Origin: Acanthococcus lagerstroemiae
Taxonomy: Eukaryota > Arthropoda > Insecta > Hemiptera > Eriococcidae
DNA length: 64,000 nucleotides
Assembly (NCBI GenBank): GCA_031841125.1
Contig: CM063112.1
Span: forward strand, 19,308,603-19,372,602
Direction of reading: 5' to 3'
The notes under the pieces are model-generated. The model saw nothing but the letters and a program-made list of their open reading frames with translations. It made no database searches and was not told where the DNA came from. Position numbers and translations under genes: made by a program. Positions 56,384 to 64,000 of this stretch are shown one piece after another; the stretch's first letter is position 1, and the number at the start of each line of letters is the position of its first letter.

Positions 56384-56557
56384 TGTGGCGATTCGGTATT
56401 ATAAATGAAAGCAGAGTAACACGTCTCTTATCTGATGTAGATAAGAGTACAGCCACTCTTGCGAGAGTCTCGACAAGTTAGAAGGAACGGTACAAAGTTA
56501 GTCGGATTGTAGCAATCATAATACACGCTTGTTATTGGAACACTTTATCATTTACCA
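56384..56557 (+). repeat. 5' LTR
   Basis: Starts TGTGGCGATT and ends TTTACCA, with the conventional TG...CA ends. It contains TATAAAT at 56400-56406, a possible TATA box, and two short inverted repeats described separately. It differs from the 3' LTR only at the second base of a gtaa(c/t)acg string. Confidence 0.93.
56425..56447. promoter_or_regulatory. Inverted pair of GATA motifs in the LTR
   Basis: CTCTTATCT, the 5-nt loop gatgt, then AGATAAGAG form a perfect 9-bp inverted repeat. Each arm contains AGATAA on one strand, the WGATAR consensus for GATA transcription factors. The same sequence is in the 3' LTR near 60832-60854. A second small inverted repeat, actct-tgcg-agagt (56455-56468), follows. 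It could be a GATA enhancer, an RNA hairpin, or both. Confidence 0.5.
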
Positions 56558-56560
56558 AAC

Positions 56561-56576
56561 TGGTAACCTCGACGTG
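56561..56576 (+). other. Primer-binding site, tRNA-Trp type
   Basis: TGGTAACCTCGACGTG begins 3 nt after the LTR. It matches the complement of the 3' end of animal tRNA-Trp (TGGTGACCCCGACGTG) at 14 of 16 positions, the two differences being transitions. Confidence 0.75.
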
Positions 56577-56674
56577 TATAATTTTGTTTTCATTTTGTTT
56601 CGAGCGCAGTTTTATAACTTTCACTGGTTTTCGTTTTTCGAAGTTTTCGAGTGTAGTTTCGTGAGTTTTACAAA

Positions 56675-57497
56675 ATGGGAAACGAAAAACCAGAGGATGC
56701 GTCTACACACCAACCATTGCATCCAATAAGGGTCGACATACACGTCTGGTCCTGGCGGTGTCGGCGTCTGGTTGAAGCAAGTCGAACTGAGACTCCAATT
56801 AGCTGGCATCTCAGATGAAAAAACCAAGTACGCGTATCTTGCATCGTCTTTGCCTGCAGAAATTACATCCCAGGTATACGATCTCATCACTACCGAACCA
56901 ACCAGAAACCCGTTCACCACCCTAATGGAAAGAATTCGTTCGGAGTTCGAGCCCACCGATACAGCTCAAGTGAAGAAATTACTGGACGGACTAAAAAGAG
57001 GTAACGCAAAACCTAGTTTATTTTTGCGTGAGATGTGTGACCTCGCGAAAAATCGAGTCGATGAGATGGTGTTGAGGCAAATGTTCTATGGCCAGTTACC
57101 AGCGAATGTAGCGGAAACACTCACACTCACGAATGTTACCGATTTGGATCTCGCCGCACAAGCTGCAGACCGCGCATGGGAGCGCGAATCACAGGCCAGC
57201 GTTTCAGCGGTTTCAGAAAGAAAAAGTGAGACAAGTCCAGATATCAGAATAGATGCTCTCACAGAGCAACTATCAAAACTAGCCGCAATTGTTGATCGCA
57301 TGCAAACCCGTGAAAGCAATGGTAGAAGGAGTCGCAATCGTAGCGCAACACCTGGTAGACGTGGTCCTAGATCACGTAGTACTTCGCGGAGAAATTCGAA
57401 ATTTACCAAATGTTGGTACCATTACAAATTTGGCCCGAAAGCTACGAAATGTGAAGAGTGGTGCGAATTCTGGCAAGCTAAGAAATCGGAAAACTAG
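56675..57497 (+). CDS. gag: Gag protein, frameshifted near its N-terminus
   Basis: The likely ATG is at 56675, but the conserved Gag (WLKQVELRLQLAGI, LPAEITSQVYDLI, FLREMCDLAKN, GQLPANVAETL) is in the +1 frame, where a stop lies at 56727-56729. The switch therefore must occur around 56748-56755, most simply as a small indel in this copy. Gag forms the particle that packages the RNA. Near the C-terminus KCWYHYKFGPKATKCEEWCEF gives a C-x2-H-x9-C-x3-C metal-binding motif, unlike the usual CCHC knuckle but typical of CsRn1 relatives. A basic SR-rich stretch precedes it. The frame ends with TAG at 57495-57497, overlapping pol. Confidence 0.82.
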
Positions 57498-59539
57498 TGG
57501 GGCCCGCCGTCAATGCCGCAACCGGTGGCCCACCCAAATCGCGGCGTCTTTTCATATACGACGACGCAACAAAAGCACGATACCTTATAGACAGCGGGGC
57601 CGATGTATCAGTGTGGCCGGCGAGAAAAGCAGATAGGGCAACCACAGCCGACCTCAAATTGTATGCAGCCAACGGTACTGTCATAGACACCTACGGAGAG
57701 CATCTCATCGAGTTGCATCTGGGATTCCGACGATCTTTCAAATGGCGATTCATCGTGGCCAACGTCGAGAACCCAATCATAGGCGCAGACTTCCTTGCCC
57801 ACTTTGAGCTCCTACCTAATTTGAAGCGGAAAATTCTCGTTGATGGAGCTACTTCTTTAAAAACTTCGTGCACTATCGAGTCTGTTCACTACTCCTCCAT
57901 CACTACCATAGGCACATCAGAATTCTCGAAAATCTTAGCCGAGTTCCCAGGTCTGACGCAGCCTACAACACGCAGAGCCTGCAAGTTCGTTCACAAGACG
58001 ACCCATGTGATAGAAACTACTGGTCAACCTGTCACTGCACGCGCCAGACGACTCCCCCCAGAAAAATTACGAGCCGTAAGAACCGCCTTCGAAGAAATGC
58101 TGAAATTAGGAGACATTCGTCCATCAAGGAGCCAATGGTCAAGCCCTATTCACGTGGTTCCTAAAAAAGGGCCAGAGAAATGGAGAGTGTGCGGTGACTA
58201 CCGTGCTGTAAATGCGAAGACAAAACCGGACCGCTATCCTGTTCCTAATATCTTGGACTTTAACGCTCGACTATCAGGTAGTAAAATTTTCAGTACTCTA
58301 GATATTAAGAGAGCCTACCATCATGTACCTGTTGAGAAAAATGATGTCGAGAAAACAGCTGTAATCACACCGTTTGGCTTATTCGAGTATGTAGCAATGC
58401 CATTCGGTCTGAAAAATGCAGCACAGTCTTTTCAGAGATTCATAGATGGAATTACACGTGACCTTGATTTTGTCTATGTTTACATCGACGACGTACTTAT
58501 AGCATCAGCTGATGAGTCCCAACATGAAAATCACGTTCGAACTGTTTTACAGCGATTTCTTGAGGCGGGGCTTGTTCTCGACGCAACGAAATGTGATTAT
58601 GCCAAATCTGAAGTCTCTTTCTTAGGCTACCGGGTCAATGCAGAGGGCATTAAACCCGAACCCGACCGAATACAGCCAATTTTGAATTACCCCCGATCTA
58701 ATGACATAGCTGGACTCAGACGTTTTCTGGGTATGATTAACTTTTTCCGTCACAGTATTCCGCACGCAGCAGAGATTCAGCGACGGCTACAGCTGTTAGT
58801 CAACACAAATAAGAAAAACGATAAGACAGCATTAGTGTGGACAGACGATGCGAAGCAAGCATTTAGTGATTTCCAAAGCGCATTAGTAAATGCAACATTA
58901 CTTTATCACCCGAATGAAGCTGCTTCAATTATTCTATACACAGATGCGTCAAACACAGTGGTAGGTGGCGCGTTACACCAGGTAGTAAATGGCAACCTGC
59001 AACCGCTGGCATTCTTTTCTAGCAAGCTGTCACCAAGCGAAATGAAGTGGTCAACATACGATCGCGAGTTGCTTGCAATCTTTGCCTCAGTCAAACACTT
59101 TCGCTCTCAGTTAGAGGGTAGGCAGTTCACCGTATTCACAGACCACAAGCCAATCACTTTTGCATTTTCAAATCCTTCAAAAATCTCATCACCCCGAGTA
59201 ATCCGACAACTTGACTACATTAGTCAGTTCACAACAGAACTACGTTATGTACCAGGCATCGAAAATGCACCCGCTGATGCGTTATCAAGGATTGAGGCAG
59301 TATATTTAGGGAAAGGTATAGATTACAAGGAGCTAGCGAAGGACCAAGCTACAGACACAAAATTACAAGCATTAATAAATTCTAACAACAGTGGTCTTGT
59401 ACTGAAGGAGATGGAAGTGGCCGATTCAGAAGCGAAAGTATTTTGTGTCGGCCATACCTCACTCCAGAATTCCGGCGTACAGCTTTCAACAGCGTCCATA
59501 ACCTCGCACACCCTGATGCTAAAACCACGACAACCCTAG
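57482..59539 (+). CDS. pol: Pol: protease, reverse transcriptase, RNase H
   Basis: This frame is open from 57482 and lies -1 relative to gag, so it is probably translated by -1 frameshifting in the 57482-57497 overlap (an AAAAC string precedes the gag stop). Counting residues from 57497: aspartic protease with DSGA at 32-35 and IIGADFL at 94-100; reverse transcriptase with the VCGDYRAVNAKT block, LDIKRAYH (first Asp near 269) and YIDDVL at 329-334; RNase H with YTDAS (483), DRELLAI (Glu 524), FTDHKP (549) and PADALSR (594). All catalytic residues are present. The frame should continue into integrase but ends at 59539 because of a frame disruption near 59443-59455. Confidence 0.93.
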   Translation, partial: EIGKLVGPAVNAATGGPPKSRRLFIYDDATKARYLIDSGADVSVWPARKADRATTADLKLYAANGTVIDTYGEHLIELHLGFRRSFKWRFIVANVENPIIGADFLAHFELLPNLKRKILVDGATSLKTSCTIESVHYSSITTIGTSEFSKILAEFPGLTQPTTRRACKFVHKTTHVIETTGQPVTARARRLPPEKLRAVRTAFEEMLKLGDIRPSRSQWSSPIHVVPKKGPEKWRVCGDYRAVNAKTKPDRYPVPNILDFNARLSGSKIFSTLDIKRAYHHVPVEKNDVEKTAVITPFGLFEYVAMPFGLKNAAQSFQRFIDGITRDLDFVYVYIDDVLIASADESQHENHVRTVLQRFLEAGLVLDATKCDYAKSEVSFLGYRVNAEGIKPEPDRIQPILNYPRSNDIAGLRRFLGMINFFRHSIPHAAEIQRRLQLLVNTNKKNDKTALVWTDDAKQAFSDFQSALVNATLLYHPNEAASIILYTDASNTVVGGALHQVVNGNLQPLAFFSSKLSPSEMKWSTYDRELLAIFASVKHFRSQLEGRQFTVFTDHKPITFAFSNPSKISSPRVIRQLDYISQFTTELRYVPGIENAPADALSRIEAVYLGKGIDYKELAKDQATDTKLQALINSNNSGLVLKEMEVADSEAKVFCVGHTSLQNSGVQLSTASITSHTLMLKPRQP

Positions 59540-60576
59540 TCTCGAGGCGTTATGTCTGGCCAGGTATGCACCGAGATTGTACCCGTTGGGCCCGCGCGTG
59601 TGTGCCATGCCAGCGCGCCAAAGTTTCCCGACACACTAAGACACCCCTAGGAGATTTTGAACAATCGAGTCGTTTTGAACATGTCCACATGGACATAGTC
59701 GGGCCGTTAACACCTTCTGACGGAAAATGTTACGTAGTAACGATCATAGATCGAACTACCGGCTGGCCCGAAGCAATACCTGTCAATGGGATTTCGGCAG
59801 CGGAAGTAGCTAGTGTATTTGTACAATGCTGGGTAGCACGATTTGGAGCGCCGGGTCGACTTACAACGGACCAAGGGAGGCAATTTGAGTCCCAACTCTT
59901 CGACAGACTCGCTCAACTGCTTGGCACCCGCAAGATACGAACAACACCATACCACCCACAGGCGAACGGAAGGGTCGAAAGGTGGCATAGATCCCTGAAA
60001 GCAGCGATAATGGCCTACAAAACTGATCGCTGGACCCAAATCCTCCCGCTTATTCTGCTAGGATTACGATCAGCAATTAACAGCGACCGTGGTGTATCCC
60101 CCGCACAACTTACCTATGGAAAGGAACTTCGCTTACCGGGCGAATTCTTCGCCAGTGATGTTTCTGAGAAACGTGAAATCAAGGATGCCCCCGACTTTGT
60201 CAGACGACTTGGAGAAGCCATGCGTAAGTTTGCTGATCAAGCACGACGGCATGGCACTTCACCCGTGTATGTGCCAGCAACTTTAAAGTCATGTTCTCAC
60301 GTTTTTGTTCGAGTTGAACTGCAGAGAAAGTCCCTTCAACCACCCTATACTGGTCCACATAGAGTCATCAGCAGAGACGAGAAAACCATAACCGTCGACC
60401 TTGAAGGGAAAACTGCAAAGATGTCTCTCGACAGAGTCAAGCCAGCATTCATACTGAGAAATCCGGAGTTAATACGAATACCAGATGCGAGTCCACAGAC
60501 GGTCACAATTATTCCGAAGCAACCAAGGAGACAACCAGTTCGTCGAGTTCGTTTTAGGGGTCGTTACCCAGAATAA
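59443..60576 (+). CDS. Pol integrase domain, out of frame with upstream pol
   Basis: There is no start codon of its own; 59443 is where homology begins (RPYLTPEFRRTAF). The HHCC zinc site is H19, H23, C53, C56 counted from 59443. The catalytic triad is D84 (MDIVGPL), D143 (TTDQG) and E179 (NGRVERWH), giving the DD35E spacing. A C-terminal GPY/F-like region (PPYTGPHRVI) precedes a basic tail. Integrase inserts the cDNA into the genome. The domain is in the -1 frame relative to the RNase H end, and a few conserved linker residues seem to be lost, so a small deletion is likely. This copy probably cannot make an active integrase fusion. Confidence 0.92.
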   Translation: MCRPYLTPEFRRTAFNSVHNLAHPDAKTTTTLVSRRYVWPGMHRDCTRWARACVPCQRAKVSRHTKTPLGDFEQSSRFEHVHMDIVGPLTPSDGKCYVVTIIDRTTGWPEAIPVNGISAAEVASVFVQCWVARFGAPGRLTTDQGRQFESQLFDRLAQLLGTRKIRTTPYHPQANGRVERWHRSLKAAIMAYKTDRWTQILPLILLGLRSAINSDRGVSPAQLTYGKELRLPGEFFASDVSEKREIKDAPDFVRRLGEAMRKFADQARRHGTSPVYVPATLKSCSHVFVRVELQRKSLQPPYTGPHRVISRDEKTITVDLEGKTAKMSLDRVKPAFILRNPELIRIPDASPQTVTIIPKQPRRQPVRRVRFRGRYPE

Positions 60577-60790
60577 TTACTGACCTTTTTACCATTTTTC
60601 TTACATGTATATATTTTTTTGAATTTCTATGTGCTGTACCTTATATTTCATTTTTTGTGTGAATTGTTCGTTTTTATGTGTAATGCATGAGTTCTTGCCG
60701 TTCCTTCAATGTTTAGTTGTTTTTAGCCACGCACCCCATACTTTATTTTTTTTGTCTATCTTCTTGTCGTGTGAAACACTGGGGGGTGGG
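60577..60790 (+). other. 3' untranslated region and polypurine tract
   Basis: There is no envelope or other frame after integrase. The last ten bases (60781-60790, ggggggtggg) are all purine except one T and directly abut the 3' LTR, as expected for the plus-strand primer. Confidence 0.75.
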
Positions 60791-60964
60791 TGTGGCGATT
60801 CGGTATTATAAATGAAAGCAGAGTAATACGTCTCTTATCTGATGTAGATAAGAGTACAGCCACTCTTGCGAGAGTCTCGACAAGTTAGAAGGAACGGTAC
60901 AAAGTTAGTCGGATTGTAGCAATCATAATACACGCTTGTTATTGGAACACTTTATCATTTACCA
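60791..60964 (+). repeat. 3' LTR
   Basis: Same 174-bp sequence as the 5' LTR, with a single substitution (gtaatacg versus gtaacacg). Immediately followed by aaaagta. Confidence 0.93.
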
Positions 60965-60972
60965 AAAAGTAA

Positions 60973-61006
60973 AATCCACCGCCGCCACCACCACCGCCAC
61001 CTCCCC
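60973..61006. repeat. CCACCG-type microsatellite
   Basis: Tandem CCACCG / CCACCA units just downstream of the LTR element. Confidence 0.85.
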
Positions 61007-61064
61007 CTCTATTGTCAAAGCTTCCCCGAATTGAAAAAAAACAAAAATTTTGGCGAATAAACCA

Positions 61065-61255
61065 ATTTGGGCTTACTTGACACTTTTAATAGACAACACT
61101 ACATTTACAACTTTCTTCCCTGTTCATTCGTGAACATATGCAATGTCACCCCATCCCGGTACCACTTGGCATACTTATTTCATAATTCCGTGGAAAAATT
61201 TGTGGGGTGATAGAGTCGCAATCTTTTGGAGGTTGTATTCACCAACGTCCTGTCC
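61065..61255 (+). repeat. Dispersed repeat family B, copy 2
   Basis: Counterpart of 7205-7395 in the same orientation (see the shared blocks given there). It leads into the first copy of the repeat E pair. Confidence 0.6.
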
Positions 61256-61550
61256 CGGTTCTGTAACCCAGTTCCTACAAGTACTGAAAAAGTGAGTAAC
61301 GTCACCCAGAGACAAAACTTGACTTTCAATTCGCCGACCAAATTTTTTTGAAAATTTGAAAATTTGTCGAGATATTTTTTAATTGAAAAAAAAAAAATAA
61401 ATAAATAAATAAATAAATAAAACAAATAAACAAACGTTCTTAGAAAATGAAAAATTCAAACGAACAGTTTCAAAATTTGCCGACTGCTAAATTCTTGGGA
61501 GTGTTTCACCCCCCCCCATAGTTTCGTCCTGCAAGTGCAGATTGGAACTG
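61256..61550 (+). repeat. Repeat family E, copy 1
   Basis: Matches 62170-62500 in the same order: an aacttgactttcaattcgccgac-type block, a poly-A followed by AAT or TAAA microsatellite, 'aaaatgaaaaattcaaacgaacagtttcaaaa', and a C-run ending near cc(c/a)tA(t/g)A(a/g)TTT. The pair may be MITEs with ends near 'gtaacgtcaccc'. A (TAAA)n tract is at 61398-61425. Confidence 0.6.
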
Positions 61551-62169
61551 GAACTTTATCCCACAAGCACTCACATTTGCGCACATGAGCATACGCTAGT
61601 CTGACTTGAGAGAAACACACAATTCCTTTACACATTAAGGTGATCGTTATTTACTCTTGGTGATCTTTTTTTCTGAATTTCCTCTGATTCGTTTTCTAAA
61701 TTGGTTCCAATAATATCAAAAAAAAAAAAAAAAAAAAAAACCTACAAAGTGTTAGGTCGATTAGATTAGGGGACTCCGTGCCACAAACTACCTTTCTTTC
61801 TTGTGGGAAAATCACATGGAGTTTTGACTTTTGTTCCAGACTAAATTTCCCTCCTATAGTCACCAGAACCAAAGCCTGTAAATGAAACAATAGAACATTT
61901 GCTATCGGATTCAGCTTGTGACATTGAAAAATAAGTCTTTTGCTTTTAACTTTTAGATTTTAATAAAATGTTCAACTTTCTCAAATTTCAGGCTCTTTAT
62001 TAAACAGAGAATCTAGTAAAAACAAAATAGTCATTGAAATTCGAAATTCAACGTTTGCTACTGACTTTCAGACTTTCGAAAAATGTCTTCCACATTTTAG
62101 CTTTGTTTCAAACTTTGAGATAACGTTCGATACTCAGCTTGAAACCTTCAGTTTTTGACTGACTGGGCT
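61551..62169. other. No gene recognised
   Basis: AT-rich sequence with a poly-A of about 23 at 61718-61740. It may be the tail of a retroposed sequence, but no parent was identified. Confidence 0.35.
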
Positions 62170-62500
62170 CTGACAGGAGTCCAGGGTACTCCATTCTCAG
62201 AAACGAAATTTGACCTTCAGTTTAGGGAGGTAAGGAAGAAAAATTTGCTGACAAATATTTTTTTGAAAACTAAAAATTCGCCGATAAATTTTCTTTAAAT
62301 TAAAAATTTGCAGATATCTTAATCAAAATAATTTTTTAATTGAAAAAAAATAATAATAATACACAAACAAAGAAACAATCATTCATAAAAATGAAAAATT
62401 CAAATGAACAGTTTCAAAAGTTGCCAACTTGCAAATTATTGGGGAAAGGGGTTGTTTTAACCCCCACATCCCTATAATTTTGCCCCTGACGTCACCCCGT
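62170..62500 (+). repeat. Repeat family E, copy 2
   Basis: Counterpart of 61256-61550, with an AAT tract at 62348-62361 in place of TAAA and the common 'aaaatgaaaaattcaaatgaacagtttcaaaa' block. Ends near 'ttttgcccctgacgtcacccc'. Confidence 0.6.
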
Positions 62501-63598
62501 GTTAGTACACGATATTTATCTTTCTAGCCCACCAAAGCTCGAACCACCTTTGCGTTCACCAGAACAGGTTGACTGACCGCGTCAAACGAATCCTAATCAA
62601 CGGCACCGCAGTTCACATACCCGAGCGTTCTCAAAGCTCTATAAAGTACCAACTTTTGCAGCCTCGTTCTCGCGCACTCCGATTCGAAATTCGCCATTTA
62701 CACGACCCGAGTCCCGGCTACTACCGCGAAACTGTATTAATTTCGAAATTACTACTTCGCTACACGCCGTATTTATTAAAATGTTAATAATTCCCAATTA
62801 GGGGCCGGGTTGCACAGTTAATTTCGTTTTATCATGTTACATTTATTTTGAAAGGAAAACAATCGCTCACGTTATTGGCGGGCGCGAAGGCGCACGAAAA
62901 TATAAGGGCGTTGAGTACGTTAAAAGGCTATTTGTTAAAAACGAACTCGGTCATTAATCATCGACTCGCTGGTAAAGTGTTGCCGCCGAACTTGAGCATA
63001 TTTTAGAAACAACCGAAATCCCTTTTCACGTCGGATGGCTGGCGAAGAGAGCCGAGGGAGGCGCGGGGCGAGAACGTGCCCTCGCGATTACACGTATCGA
63101 GAGAGTGCACTACCGCTCTGCCGACCTTACCGACTCCTGGTACTCGCTTTTTTTTTTTGTCTAACCTTGCGTCGAGTTATATCACTCGTGAGATCGTCGG
63201 TAATTGAATGATTTAGCTCGTATAGGTGGCATCATTTATACGTGTTAGCGCTTTGGCATTGAATTTCAAATTTTCTCATTTTTCTTACCGTGCGTTGAAG
63301 GTGTCTCGTGCGGACTATCTCCGTAATATATGAGCAGCCCACCGAACCTCTGATTAGCGTGACAGGAAGTGAGGGATGAAGGTGTTGTGATACGACGCAT
63401 GCGATGGCCAGGCCATCGTGAAATATCACTGCGTATGGATAACGCTGCTCCAAAAGGGTGCTCACTGTGCTTACCGAGTACTCGAACATTGTTGAAAAAT
63501 GAAGAATACTCGCCGATTACTCTACTTAGTCCAGTCACACTAGGCGAAAAAATTACCAGGGGAAGACTCAAGGGGAAGCTGGAATTTGATATACTACT
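62501..63598. other. CpG-rich host-like DNA without a recognised gene
   Basis: Higher GC and CpG than the rest, free of the repeat families described. Open frames of 72-101 codons on both strands have no recognisable domain. It could be regulatory or untranslated sequence of a neighbouring gene outside the window. Confidence 0.4.
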
Positions 63599-63611
63599 GG
63601 TACCTCGTACT

Positions 63612-63810
63612 GGGGTCTGGTTGGCCTAGTGGATAGCGCTGATCTCGGAATCCGGAGGTCCCGGCTTCGAGCCCACGCTGCAACTCGCTACGGTTTTTCA
63701 GCAAGAAGAAAAGAGGGTAAGACAGCCCTAACAGCGTCCCCGACGTCTTTGAAGTAATGCTTGAAAGGGCGGATTCCAGGGCTCGGGTTGAGAGTAAAAT
63801 TAGAAAAGAA
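63612..63810 (+). mobile_element. tRNA-derived SINE, young copy with 13-bp target duplication
   Basis: The head is ggtctggttggcctagtgg with A-box-like tggcctagtgg (63622-63632) and B-box-like gcttcgagccc (63664-63674), followed by the shared body and the tail gagagtaaaattagaaaag. The 13-mer ggtacctcgtact is repeated perfectly at 63599-63611 and 63811-63823, showing LINE-type target-primed insertion and fixing both ends (199 bp). The central segment is slightly shorter than in the 47.6-kb copy. Confidence 0.93.
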
Positions 63811-63823
63811 GGTACCTCGTACT

Positions 63824-64000
63824 ACTTCAAACAACATGCTAAAGGTCGCCAGCCAGATGACGCTTGCGTTTTGAATTTAGGCGTTTTGAATTTAGATAAA
63901 AAAGTTTAAAGTAAAATTTGTAGAGCATTAAGAAATATATAAATTTTATATCTTACAAAATCTTTGTGCGACCCTTAGTTCCTGAGATATTTAAAGGTAG
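63824..64000. other. No gene recognised
   Basis: Short AT-rich end of the window with a 'gcgttttgaatttag' phrase repeated in tandem near 63867-63895. Confidence 0.35.

Larger units (their letters stand above)
56384..60964 (+). mobile_element. Ty3/Gypsy LTR retrotransposon, CsRn1-like, about 4.6 kb
   Basis: Two LTRs of 174 bp differ at one position. The internal region holds a primer-binding site, gag, pol (protease, reverse transcriptase, RNase H, integrase) and a purine tract, in the order that defines Ty3/Gypsy (integrase last). No envelope frame follows. The string aaaagta flanks both sides; because the LTR ends ...CCA next to A residues, the true duplication is 4-7 bp. CsRn1-clade membership is inferred from the tRNA-Trp-type primer site and the C-x2-H-x9-C-x3-C Gag motif, which are characteristic of that clade. 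The copy is recent but carries frame disruptions at the start of gag and before integrase. Confidence 0.94.

Noticed and set aside
57488..57494. Canonical -1 slippery heptamer at the gag-pol junction
   Set aside because: The A-rich string fits only the last four positions; the first three do not match the X-XXY pattern.
56384..60964. Endogenous retrovirus with envelope
   Set aside because: Only 214 bp without an open frame lie between the integrase stop and the 3' LTR, so there is no envelope gene.

Overview
The window looks like arthropod nuclear DNA, most likely insect. It is AT-rich and contains RTE-type non-LTR retrotransposons, a Ty3/Gypsy element, tRNA-derived SINEs, many short hAT-like terminal-inverted-repeat elements, and a nuclear copy of a mitochondrial cox3 fragment that reads only in the invertebrate mitochondrial code. 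The species cannot be fixed from the sequence. No complete host protein-coding gene was recognised; the only convincing host-type coding piece is the first coding segment of a THAP zinc finger near 21.5 kb.

Layout. 0-17 kb: dispersed repeat family A (three copies), a degenerate minisatellite (7.4-8.5 kb), a degenerate GACT-rich repeat (9.7-10.4 kb) and several hAT-like MITEs. 17.9-25 kb: two decayed RTE relics on the minus strand, one split by a MITE inside its endonuclease, plus the THAP segment and an 872-bp hAT-like element with a perfect 8-bp target duplication. 25-31.9 kb: mostly unassigned, with a second GACT-rich repeat and an inverted repeat. 31.9-35.1 kb: a full-length RTE element (minus strand) with a 12-bp target duplication, a short-repeat tail and only two in-frame stops. 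35-38 kb: MITEs, an AG microsatellite and two degenerate low-complexity arrays. 38-46 kb: repeat family C in two copies, one holding the cox3 NUMT (the other copy is the empty site), satellite-like family D and a long-arm foldback element. 47-56 kb: SINEs, foldbacks, and an RTE relic bounded by direct repeats of about 430-480 bp; two MITEs are nested in that relic. 56.4-61 kb: a CsRn1-like Ty3/Gypsy retrotransposon with near-identical 174-bp LTRs. 61-64 kb: more paralogous repeats, an unassigned CpG-richer stretch, and a young SINE with a perfect 13-bp target duplication.

The parts do not form a pathway. The RTE elements and the LTR element encode their own replication enzymes, while the SINEs and MITEs are non-autonomous and need enzymes from elsewhere. 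No hAT transposase gene is visible here. The nesting (MITEs in RTE relics, a MITE in one copy of repeat A, a NUMT in one copy of repeat C) gives a relative order of insertions. Coordinates of degenerate repeats are approximate because they were read by eye.
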